A stretch of DNA of 8,025 bases from an uncultured Polymorphobacter sp. (lineage in GTDB: Bacteria; Pseudomonadota; Alphaproteobacteria; Sphingomonadales; Sphingomonadaceae): contig CALMPZ010000644.1 of NCBI GenBank assembly GCA_937871645.1, positions 1 through 8,025 of the forward strand. Direction: 5' to 3'. The notes beneath the pieces were generated by a model. The model did no database searches, had not been told where the DNA came from, and saw only the letters and a list, made by a program, of their open reading frames with translations. Positions 1 to 6,160 of the stretch are shown here, piece by piece; the stretch's first letter is position 1, and every line of letters begins with the position of its first letter. The position numbers were made by a program, and so were the translations under genes.

Positions 1-327
1 GACACGGACGCGGTCGCCGTGTTGGTCGGGGTGCGGCGGCGGCGGCGCATCGAACATCGACGGGTCGAGTTCATCGGCGCTGCGGTTGAGGTCGAGCCAG
101 GCGCGGCCGTAATGCGCGGCGACGAGTGGCACGCCGCGGTCGGGCGCGGCACCGACGAGCGTATCGACAAAGGCGTCCTCGGCGCGGCGCAACTGGTCGA
201 CGCGCAGCCGCGTCTGCGCCAGGAACGCCGGCGGATAGGCGCGCCCCGAATGCGGCGACGCCAGCACCAGCGCCGTTGCCGGCGTGCCGGTGACGGTAAA
301 GCCGTCGGTCGGGGTGGAATCGCGCAT
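1..327 (-). CDS. N-formylglutamate amidohydrolase-like protein, 5' part (runs off left edge)
   Basis: The first 109 residues are visible; the rest lies beyond the window edge. The family consists of metal-dependent hydrolases that release formate from N-formyl-L-glutamate, typically at the end of one histidine degradation route, although many members have untested substrates. Seen directly: an SPHSGRAYP motif at residues 24-32, E50-D51 in RRAEDAFVDTL, and a block with Arg75, Asp79, Asn81-Arg82, Glu86 and Asp88-Pro89 (GRAWLDLNR, then ELDPSMF). This order matches the N-terminal part of the family. The ATG at 327 has an AAGGTG-like ribosome site on the minus strand just upstream. No other histidine-degradation gene is visible, so the physiological substrate is open. 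A different reading frame on the same strand (349-71) is Arg-rich and is not the gene. Confidence 0.85.
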   Translation of the reverse strand, partial: MRDSTPTDGFTVTGTPATALVLASPHSGRAYPPAFLAQTRLRVDQLRRAEDAFVDTLVGAAPDRGVPLVAAHYGRAWLDLNRSADELDPSMFDAPPPPHPDQHGDRVRV

Positions 328-408
328 CGTGGCGGCACCTTAACAGCAAGCGGCGCTGCGGCCAGCCCCGTGAAATACGGCGCGTGCGGAAAATGCGCCA
401 CGCTGGCC

Positions 409-437
409 TTGCTTATCGCCGGGGCTGCGGCTATTGA
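409..437 (+). promoter_or_regulatory. Candidate promoter of tRNA-Val
   Basis: TTGCTT at 409-414 and TATTGA at 432-437 are separated by 17 bases, and transcription would begin about 5 bases before the tRNA. Each box matches the sigma-70 consensus at only three of six positions. Position and spacing are the main support, so this is a weak call. Confidence 0.3.
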
Positions 438-446
438 CCCCGCAGC
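424..446. repeat. 7-bp perfect inverted repeat abutting tRNA-Val
   Basis: GCTGCGG at 424-430 is the exact reverse complement of CCGCAGC at 440-446, with a 9-base loop. The loop holds the putative -10 box and the right arm ends two bases before the tRNA begins. It could be a regulator site, a leader hairpin or chance in GC-rich DNA. Confidence 0.4.
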
Positions 447-448
447 GT

Positions 449-523
449 GGGCGCGTAGCTCAGTGGTAGAGCACTGTGTTGACATCGCAGGGGTCGCTGG
501 TTCGATACCAGCCGTGCCCACCA
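449..523 (+). tRNA. tRNA-Val, anticodon GAC
   Basis: A complete cloverleaf can be drawn. The acceptor is GGGCGCG (449-455) with CGTGCCC (513-519), including one G-U pair. The D arm is GCTC/GAGC with loop AGTGGTA. The anticodon stem is CTGTG/CGCAG around loop TTGACAT (479-485), placing GAC at 481-483, which reads the valine codon GUC. The variable loop is GGGTC and the T arm is GCTGG-TTCGATA-CCAGC (496-512). The discriminator is A520 and the 3' CCA is encoded at 521-523. T-rich sequence follows directly. Confidence 0.96.
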
Positions 524-546
524 TTTTCCCCTTTTCGATGTCAATT

Positions 547-576
547 CCCGCTACCGGCGGGCGCTGATCAGCGCCC
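547..576. terminator. Overlapping hairpins between tRNA-Val and the dehydrogenase pair, possible two-way terminator
   Basis: A perfect 18-bp palindrome, GGGCGCTGATCAGCGCCC, lies at 559-576 and contains the stop codon of the 394-aa dehydrogenase. It overlaps a second hairpin, CCCGC (547-551) with GCGGG (557-561), so the two cannot form together. Transcripts arriving from either side could fold here. Neither side has a long T-run directly after the stem (ATTTG on the plus strand), so intrinsic termination is plausible but not clear-cut. Confidence 0.4.
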
Positions 577-1752
577 GATTTGCCGCCAGATGATGTTCTT
601 CTGAACTTCGGTCGCGCCGCCGTAGATCGTCTGCGCGCGCTCGAACAGATAGGCGGCGGTATAGGGCGCGGCGTAGACGGGCGAGCCGGGAACTTCGGCC
701 TGCCAGTCGGCGGCGTGGCGATCGGGCGCCGGGTTGCGGTGGCTGCCCGACAGTTCGACGAACAGCTCGGTGATGCGCTGCGCCATTTCGGTGCAGCCGA
801 TCTTGAGCGCCGAGACCGTGGCAGATTCGGCACCGCCTGTCAGCGCGCGCAGCACCGAGATTTCGAGCACTGACAGGTCGATTTCGGTGCGCGCCAGCCG
901 CAGCATGAACGGCGCGTCATCGGCCATCATGCTGCCTTCGCCGGCAGGCGTTTCCGCCGCGAGCACGCGCAGCCGCGCCAGATCGGCTTTCTTGCGGCCG
1001 ATGTGCGCGTAGGACAGCCGCTCGCTGGCCAGCAGGACGTTGGCATAGTGCCAGGCGCGGCCTTCCTCGCCGATGCGGTTGGCGGCGGGCACGCGGACCT
1101 TGTCGAATTCGACGCGGTTGAGTTCATGGCCGCCGTCAATGGTGATGATCGGGTGGACGGTGATGCCGGGCGTTCGCATGTCGGCGCAGATCAGCGAGAT
1201 GCCGTCCTGCTTGCGCGATTCCTGCGAAGTGCGGACGAGGCAGAAAATCCAGTCGGCCCAGTGCGCCGATGACGTCCAGATCTTGGTGCCGTCGAGGATA
1301 TAGTCGTCCCCGTCACGGACCGCGGTCATGCGCAGGCTGGCGAGGTCGGACCCCGATTCGGGTTCCGAATAGCCCTGCGCCCACATCGCGCGCGATTCGA
1401 GGATGTCGGGGAGCCAGTGCGCCTGTTGTTCGGGGGTGCCGAAGGCGCAGATGATCGGGCCGATGTAGATGACCGCCATCGGGATGATGCCCGGCGCGCC
1501 GATGGTCTCCAGCTCCTCGTCGAAGATATAGCGTTCGGTGGGCGTCCAGCCGGGGCCGCCGAATTCCTTGGGCCAGCTGACGCCGAACCAGCCGCGGCTG
1601 TTGAGCGCGTGCTGCGAGGCGATATGGTCGTCGCGGGTCAGCTTCTGTCCGGCGCGCAGCTTGGCGAGAATATGCTGCGGATAGTCGCCGGTGAAGAAGT
1701 CGCGCACCTGCTGGCGGAAGCTGGTTTCGGCGGGGGTCAACGCAAGGTCCAT
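568..1752 (-). CDS. Acyl-CoA dehydrogenase, 394 aa, likely catalytic-Glu subunit of a two-subunit enzyme
   Basis: This is an FAD-dependent acyl-CoA dehydrogenase, forming a trans-2 double bond on an acyl-CoA and passing electrons to electron-transfer flavoprotein. Visible landmarks: N-terminal helical domain (about 1-120), the middle-domain loop GYSEPESGSDLASL (127-140), then the beta domain with DGTKIWTS (154-161). In the C-terminal helical domain, ASERL has Glu244 at the position used as catalytic base in isovaleryl-CoA and long-chain dehydrogenases. The late-helix site that holds Glu in medium-chain enzymes (IYEGT) is IYGGATEVQ here, with Gly378. The usual RxQFG flavin motif is absent. The ATG at 1752 is preferred because AAGGA on the minus strand (1764-1760) precedes it by 7 bases; the open frame continues upstream, but that stretch overlaps the neighbouring gene out of frame. 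It follows the 380-aa dehydrogenase by 11 bp, so the two are probably translationally coupled. The substrate is unknown. Confidence 0.93.
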   Translation of the reverse strand: MDLALTPAETSFRQQVRDFFTGDYPQHILAKLRAGQKLTRDDHIASQHALNSRGWFGVSWPKEFGGPGWTPTERYIFDEELETIGAPGIIPMAVIYIGPIICAFGTPEQQAHWLPDILESRAMWAQGYSEPESGSDLASLRMTAVRDGDDYILDGTKIWTSSAHWADWIFCLVRTSQESRKQDGISLICADMRTPGITVHPIITIDGGHELNRVEFDKVRVPAANRIGEEGRAWHYANVLLASERLSYAHIGRKKADLARLRVLAAETPAGEGSMMADDAPFMLRLARTEIDLSVLEISVLRALTGGAESATVSALKIGCTEMAQRITELFVELSGSHRNPAPDRHAADWQAEVPGSPVYAAPYTAAYLFERAQTIYGGATEVQKNIIWRQIGR

Positions 1753-1763
1753 TGCAAAATCCT

Positions 1764-2906
1764 TCAGGCAGCGTTGCGGGCGAGGCGGTCGTAGCGGCGC
1801 AGGTGCCAGTCGCTGCTGCCGAGCTCGCCCTCGATGACTGTCGCGCGCTTGAAATAATGGCCGATCGGCAGTTCTTCGGTCATGCCCATGCCGCCGTGGA
1901 GCTGCACGGCATTCTGGCCGACGAATTTGCAGACGCCGCCGATCGCAACCGTGGCGGCGGACACTGCCTTGGCGCGTTCGTGCGGTGCGCTGCCCAGGTG
2001 CAGCGTCGCGAGGTAGCTGGCGGACGCGGCGTGTTCGACCTGCTGGTACATGTCGACCATGCGGTGCTGCAGCGCCTGGAAGCCGCCGATCGGCTGGCCG
2101 AACTGGCGGCGCTGCGCGGTGTAGGCGATAGTGTCCGACAGCAGCCGGCGGGTGATGCCAACGGCTTCGGCGCACAGTGCGGCGACCCCGGCATCGCCGA
2201 CTTGCTCGATGAGCGGCAAGGCGCCGCCTTCGGGGCCGATGAGTGCCTCGGCGGGCAGCGTGACGCCTTCAAGCAGCACATCGGCGCTGCGGCGACCGTC
2301 GATCGTCGGGTAGGCGCGCAAGGTCACGCCGGGGCGATCGACAGGCACGATGAACAACGAAATGCCGTCGCGGTCATGGACGCCGCCGCCGGTGCGTGCG
2401 GAGACGATGATGGCACCGGCCCAGGGTGCGGCGGCGACCAGCGTCTTGTGGCCGTCGAGCTTCCAGCCGCTGCCGTCGCGGCGGGCGGTGGTGACGACAT
2501 CGGAGAAGGCGTAGCGCGATGCGGGCTCGGCCCAGCCGAATGCCAGCACGGCATCGCCAGCGATGATGTCGCGCAATGCCGCATCGGCCACCGCGCCGCC
2601 GCAGGCCTGCAGCAGCCCGCCGGCGAGCACGATGGTCTCAAGCCACGGTTCGAGTGCCAGCACGCTGCCGAGTTCTTCCATGATGATCATCGTTTCGACC
2701 GCACCGCCACCGGCGCCGCCGAGGCGTTCGGGGAATGCCGCACCGCCGAGCCCGAGCTCACGCGTCAGCGTCCGCCAGATGTCGGGGCGCCAGCCGGGCT
2801 CGCTGCGGCTGGCATTGCGCCGCGCGTCGAAGCCGTAGCGGTCGCGCAGCAAGGCCGAAATCGAATCGCGCAACTGGCGCTGTTCGTCGGTGAAACTGAA
2901 ATCCAT
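1764..2906 (-). CDS. Acyl-CoA dehydrogenase-family protein, 380 aa, likely FAD-holding partner subunit
   Basis: The N-terminus MDFSFTDEQRQLRDS is typical of acyl-CoA dehydrogenases. The C-terminal domain has RRQFGQPIGGFQALQH (266-281) and QLHGGMGMTEELPIGHYFKR (335-354), the parts that grip FAD across the subunit interface. The middle-domain loop is degenerate (WAEPASRYAFSD, 125-136) and lacks GSD. No Glu is seen at either catalytic site: the region near 241-250 reads VAALCAEAVG, and the C-terminal site reads VIEGELGSSD in place of IYEGT. These losses complement what the downstream gene keeps, suggesting a hetero-oligomer like the alpha2-beta2 steroid side-chain dehydrogenases of mycobacteria; that is inference. 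The ATG at 2906 has AAAGGG about 5 bases upstream on the minus strand. An upstream in-frame extension exists but lacks family similarity. This is the first gene of a two-gene minus-strand unit. Confidence 0.92.
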   Translation of the reverse strand: MDFSFTDEQRQLRDSISALLRDRYGFDARRNASRSEPGWRPDIWRTLTRELGLGGAAFPERLGGAGGGAVETMIIMEELGSVLALEPWLETIVLAGGLLQACGGAVADAALRDIIAGDAVLAFGWAEPASRYAFSDVVTTARRDGSGWKLDGHKTLVAAAPWAGAIIVSARTGGGVHDRDGISLFIVPVDRPGVTLRAYPTIDGRRSADVLLEGVTLPAEALIGPEGGALPLIEQVGDAGVAALCAEAVGITRRLLSDTIAYTAQRRQFGQPIGGFQALQHRMVDMYQQVEHAASASYLATLHLGSAPHERAKAVSAATVAIGGVCKFVGQNAVQLHGGMGMTEELPIGHYFKRATVIEGELGSSDWHLRRYDRLARNAA

Positions 2907-3162
2907 GGGAACCCTTTGGCCGCGATTGCGGCGGTGGTTATTCCGCAGCATGACGCGAACGGCAAGTGCCGTTGCGATAAATGCGTTGCGGGCCTGACAC
3001 CGCCGGGGCGTCAAGCCGGTTTGAAAACCGCCGGCAGTGTGCAAGTCAGTTTGCCGGACGGTGCCGAATGCCGCCGCTTGATTCGGTTCGCCGCATCATT
3101 GGGGGCTCGGTGCCGCAGACATGAATGGCAATGCCGCAACGGCGTGCACGAGGGGAAGATCG
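2907..3162. promoter_or_regulatory. Divergent intergenic region between dehydrogenase pair and enoyl-CoA hydratase
   Basis: These 256 bases must carry the start signals for the minus-strand dehydrogenases and probably the plus-strand hydratase. I could not find a well-spaced sigma-70 promoter on either strand: TTGACG on the minus strand (3014-3009) and TTGATT on the plus strand (3078-3083) have no convincing -10 partner. The notable element is the palindrome at 3017-3030. The hydratase ribosome site lies at the right end. Confidence 0.5.
3017..3030. promoter_or_regulatory. 14-bp palindrome, candidate operator
   Basis: CGGTTT-GA-AAACCG is a perfect inverted repeat with a 2-base centre, located about 110 bp from the dehydrogenase start and 130 bp from the hydratase start. 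Short A/T-centred palindromes in divergent regions of acyl-CoA catabolism genes are commonly bound by TetR- or GntR-type repressors. No regulator gene is in view, so the assignment is inference. Confidence 0.4.
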
Positions 3163-3906
3163 ATGGAACCGCTGGTCAAGCGCGAAGATTTTGATGGCTG
3201 GACGCAACTGACGCTCAACCGGCCCGACAAGCTCAATTCATTGACGGTCGGGGTGTTCGCCGAACTGCGCGCGCATGTCGAGGCGTTGGCGACCGACACG
3301 ACGATCGGCTGCGTCGTGCTGCGCGGCGCCGGCAAATGCTTTTCCGCCGGCCACGACCTTGGCGACATTGCCGAGGGCGAGAAGGTGCCGTCGCGCGGCT
3401 GGCACAGCGAGACGCTGCGGATGCTCGAAATGCTGCCGCAGCCTGTCGTCGCGGCGGTGCACGGGCATTGCTACACCGGCGCGCTCGAAGTGGCGCTGGC
3501 TTGCGATTTCATCGTCGCGGCGGATGATGCGCGGTTTGGCGACACGCATGCCAAATGGGCACTCACCCCGATCTGGGGGATGAGCCAGCGGCTGCCGCGC
3601 CGCGTCGGTGCCGCCACCGCCAAGCGGCTGATGTTCACCGCCGACATGATCAATGCTGCCGAAGCCGTGCGTATCGGGCTGGCCGAATATGCCGTGCCGC
3701 GCGCCGATTTCGACAGCGAGATTGAAAGTCTCGCCAAGCGCATCGTCGCCAATTCGCCGTTCAGCCACCGCGCCAACAAGCGCCTGCTCGAGGCGACCGA
3801 CGGCGGCCTGCTCGATGCCGGGCTGACCTGGGAAGTCGAGCACAGCGAAGGTGTCGGGCCCGATATGCACGCGCGCATCGCTGCGTTCACCAACCGGCGC
3901 AAATAG
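3163..3906 (+). CDS. Enoyl-CoA hydratase/isomerase (crotonase family), 247 aa
   Basis: Crotonase-fold enzyme expected to act on an enoyl-CoA by hydration, isomerisation or a related step. Landmarks: LTLNRPDKLNSL (16-27), the first oxyanion-hole segment CFSAGHDLGDI (59-69, Ala62-Gly63), and the second, YTGALEVALACDF (104-116), where Gly106 and Glu109 align with Gly141 and Glu144 of rat mitochondrial hydratase. The next segment, RFGDTHAKWALTPIWG (124-139), has His129 where the rat enzyme has its second acid, Glu164, so simple hydratase activity is not assured. Length is slightly below the usual 255-265 aa. The ATG at 3163 is chosen over the one at 3121 because AGGGGA (3151-3156) sits at good distance and the added 14 residues look unlike the family. 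Its stop lies 7 bp from the stop of the converging RTX gene. Probable partner of the dehydrogenase pair in one pathway. Confidence 0.93.
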   Translation: MEPLVKREDFDGWTQLTLNRPDKLNSLTVGVFAELRAHVEALATDTTIGCVVLRGAGKCFSAGHDLGDIAEGEKVPSRGWHSETLRMLEMLPQPVVAAVHGHCYTGALEVALACDFIVAADDARFGDTHAKWALTPIWGMSQRLPRRVGAATAKRLMFTADMINAAEAVRIGLAEYAVPRADFDSEIESLAKRIVANSPFSHRANKRLLEATDGGLLDAGLTWEVEHSEGVGPDMHARIAAFTNRRK

Positions 3907-3913
3907 GCCGGTG

Positions 3914-4444
3914 TCAGCCGTATAAAATGTCGCTGGCGTGGACAGCGCCGGTGATGGCGATTGTCGCGGTGCTGTGGTCGATGCCGTCGGTGATGATCCA
4001 GTTGCTGCCGCTGCCCTGCACCATCTTGGTGCCGGCGCCCCAGCCGATCAGCCGGATCATGTCGCCGGCGGCACCGGCATTGCCGGTGAAGTCGATGATG
4101 CTGTCGCCGCCCGCTTCGCCCTTGGCGAAGTGGAAGAGGTCATAGCCGCTGCCGCCGCTGAGCCGGTCGGCACCGGCGCCGCCGTCGAGAATGTCGTTGC
4201 CGCCGCTGCCGTTGAGCACATCATTGCCGCCCAGCCCGTAGAGCTTGTCGGCACCGCCCGCGCCGGACAGGCTGTTGTCGAGCGCATTGCCGCTGCCGGT
4301 GAACGCCGCAGCGCCCAGGTAGAGCAGATTTTCGACGCCGCTGCCCAGCGCATAGGCAGACAGCACGGTCCTGACGGCGTCGATGCCGCCGAGGTCGATG
4401 CCGTTTTCGACTTCGATGACGCGGTCGCCGGCCGTGCCGCCGCT
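3914..4444 (-). pseudogene. C-terminal part of the RTX protein, cut off by an in-frame stop
   Basis: The reading frame continues without shift after the TAA at 4445-4447 for 176 codons to a TGA at 3914-3916. It encodes the rest of a third spacer module (GDRVIE, then SGVENLLYLG), a run of glycine/aspartate nonapeptides (about residues 624-678 of the full frame, such as GGNDVLNGSGGNDILDGG), and a serralysin-type C-terminal domain. That domain contains DSIIDFTGN and ends SDILYG, as in proteins exported by type I secretion. The only nearby alternative start, a GTG at 4366, has AGGA just two bases away, too close for good initiation. So this segment is probably expressed only if the stop is read through, corrected or a sequencing error. 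If the stop is real, the fragment is dead and the secretion signal is lost. Confidence 0.8.
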
Positions 4445-6160
4445 TTAGGTGTCGTTGCCGCCGCCGCCGTACAGCGTGTCGGCACCGCTGCCGCCGTCGA
4501 TGATGTTGGCGCCGCCGTTGCCGCGCAGGACATTGGCAAGCGCGTTGCCGCCGAGGTTGCCGCTGTTGCTGCCCGACAATGTCAGATTCTCGATTGTCGT
4601 GCCGAGCACATAGCTGCGGTCGGCAATGACGGTGTCGATGCCGCCGGTATCGAAGACCCGTTGCGTCGGATTGTTGACGTAATAGAGGTCATCGCCCAAC
4701 CCGCCGGCCAGAATGTCGGCGCCGAGCCCGCCGTTCAAAATGTCATTGCCGGCGCCGCCGTTGATGGTGTTGTTGCTGCCATTGCCGGTCAGTACGGCGC
4801 CGCCGCTGCCGGTGTAGGTCAGGTTTTCGAGGCCCGCCTGCAACGTCCATGACACGCGGCTCTCGACAGTGTCGGTGCCGCCGCTGTCGGTGATCGTCTG
4901 CAGCGCATTGTCGACAAGGTAGCGGTCATTGCCGAGGCCGCCGATCAGCGTGTCGGCGCCGCCGTTGCCGATCAGCGTGTCATTGCCCGCGCCGCCGGTG
5001 ATGACATTGGCCAGCGCGTTGCCGATGCCGGTGAAGTTGCCGGTACCCGAAAAGGTCAGATTGTCGGTAGAAGCGTCGATGGCAAAGCTCGCGGCCTTGG
5101 TGATGACGGTGGCATCCTGCGTGATGCTCAGCCGGTCGACGGCGGTCAGTGCCGCGTCATAGGTGAAGCTGCCGAGCTGGTCCCAGAACTGCAGGTCATG
5201 GACGCCGGCAACGATCGCGACATTGCCGCTGTTGCCGGTGAACAGGATGTCGTGCGATTTGCCGGTAATCTGGAAACGCGGCGTGTTGTTCGCCGCAGTG
5301 CCGGTGCCCGACCAGACCAACGTGTTGTTCGCCACGGTGCCGCTGACGTTTTCGAGCAGCATCCCCTGGCCGGTGCCATCGATGATGGTGTTGCCGCTGA
5401 CCACCGCGCCGGGAAAGCCCAGCCCCTTGCCATTGTCATCAAGGTAGATGCCGATCATCGGGTCGCCGCGGCCCTGTTCGAGCAGATTGTCCTTGATGAC
5501 GACGCCGGTCATCGCGGTCTTGTCGGTCCAGATGTGGATGCGGTCGCCGTGATCGCCGGCGCCGCCATAGTTCCACGGATGGCTGTCCCAGCTGTGGTTG
5601 CCGGTGATGACCAGCCCCGAAACCGCCGAGCCGCTGATCGGCGTGGTGCGCAGGTCGTGGATGTCGTTGCCGCTGATCGTCAGGTTCGATCCCGAAAAGG
5701 TGATGCCCTTGTGAAACAGGCTGATGTCGCTGTTGGTTATGGCGCAGTCGCGCGAGCTTTCGAAGGTGACGCCCTTGCCCGCCGGCAGCCCGAGCACATT
5801 GCCCGTCGCATCGAGCAGCTTGGCGCTTTGCGCGACGCCGTTGACCGCCAGCCCGCCGGTGACCTTGGCATTGGTGATGGTGACGCGGTCGCAGTCCCAG
5901 ACGCGGATGGCCTGGGCATTGTTGTCGCTGGTCGCGGTCGGCTGGAAGCTGACCGCGGCGCCGTCGAAGGTGACGCCGCTAACGCGGCTCAATGCGATGC
6001 TGGTGAAGCTGCCGCCCTTGATGGTGATGCCGCTGCCGAAGTTGAGGTTGGCCAGCACCAGCTGACCGTAGTTGCCCGCGGCAAGCTGCAAGGTGTCGCC
6101 GGCCTTGAGGGTCGCCAGCTGGGCCCGAAAGTTTCCGGTATCGGCATTGATAATCGCCAT
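4445..6160 (-). CDS. Right-handed beta-helix and RTX repeat protein, 571 aa as read (prematurely ended)
   Basis: Residues about 1-350 look like a parallel beta-helix: short strand-turn units such as GITIKGGSF, GVTFDGAAV, LTISGNDIHDL, LVITGNHSW, VVSGNTIIDG and ILFTGNSGN. After this come RTX units (ITGGAGNDTLIGNGGADTL at 387-405, again near 459-491 and 537-571) alternating with 79-residue modules carrying Y-V-D/N-N, DTV and ENL motifs. No Sec signal peptide is visible, which fits type I export to the surface or medium. The helix resembles carbohydrate-active proteins, and beta-helix plus RTX is the layout of AlgE alginate epimerases, but their DPHE motif is not seen; a polar cluster Asp203-His204, Asp206 and His209 may be functional. 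The ATG at 6160 (MAIINADTGNF) has GGGAG 9 bases upstream; start codons further upstream lack one. The frame ends at TAA where Tyr is expected, so the intact protein would be 748 aa. Substrate and role unknown. Confidence 0.85.
   Translation of the reverse strand: MAIINADTGNFRAQLATLKAGDTLQLAAGNYGQLVLANLNFGSGITIKGGSFTSIALSRVSGVTFDGAAVSFQPTATSDNNAQAIRVWDCDRVTITNAKVTGGLAVNGVAQSAKLLDATGNVLGLPAGKGVTFESSRDCAITNSDISLFHKGITFSGSNLTISGNDIHDLRTTPISGSAVSGLVITGNHSWDSHPWNYGGAGDHGDRIHIWTDKTAMTGVVIKDNLLEQGRGDPMIGIYLDDNGKGLGFPGAVVSGNTIIDGTGQGMLLENVSGTVANNTLVWSGTGTAANNTPRFQITGKSHDILFTGNSGNVAIVAGVHDLQFWDQLGSFTYDAALTAVDRLSITQDATVITKAASFAIDASTDNLTFSGTGNFTGIGNALANVITGGAGNDTLIGNGGADTLIGGLGNDRYLVDNALQTITDSGGTDTVESRVSWTLQAGLENLTYTGSGGAVLTGNGSNNTINGGAGNDILNGGLGADILAGGLGDDLYYVNNPTQRVFDTGGIDTVIADRSYVLGTTIENLTLSGSNSGNLGGNALANVLRGNGGANIIDGGSGADTLYGGGGNDT

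Noticed and set aside
19..567. A 182-codon plus-strand open frame across the left end
   Set aside because: It runs antisense through the amidohydrolase and straight through the tRNA-Val gene; no family features are visible.
1753..2175. N-terminal extension of the 394-aa dehydrogenase frame to 2175
   Set aside because: The extra residues overlap the 380-aa gene out of frame and are rich in Arg, Pro and His. The ATG at 1752 begins a typical family N-terminus and has its own ribosome site.
1752..3194. A 480-codon plus-strand open frame opposite the 380-aa dehydrogenase
   Set aside because: Ala/Gly/Asp-rich composition is the antisense shadow of a GC-rich gene; the opposite strand has clear dehydrogenase motifs. 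The same applies to plus-strand frames at 3938-4852 and 5198-6310 opposite the RTX gene and the minus-strand frame 6401-7294 opposite the SDR.
4445..6160. Alginate C5-epimerase (AlgE type) as the firm identity of the beta-helix/RTX protein
   Set aside because: The layout is similar, but the DPHE catalytic motif of AlgE A-modules is not seen and the helix is shorter than an A-module, so only the fold is claimed.
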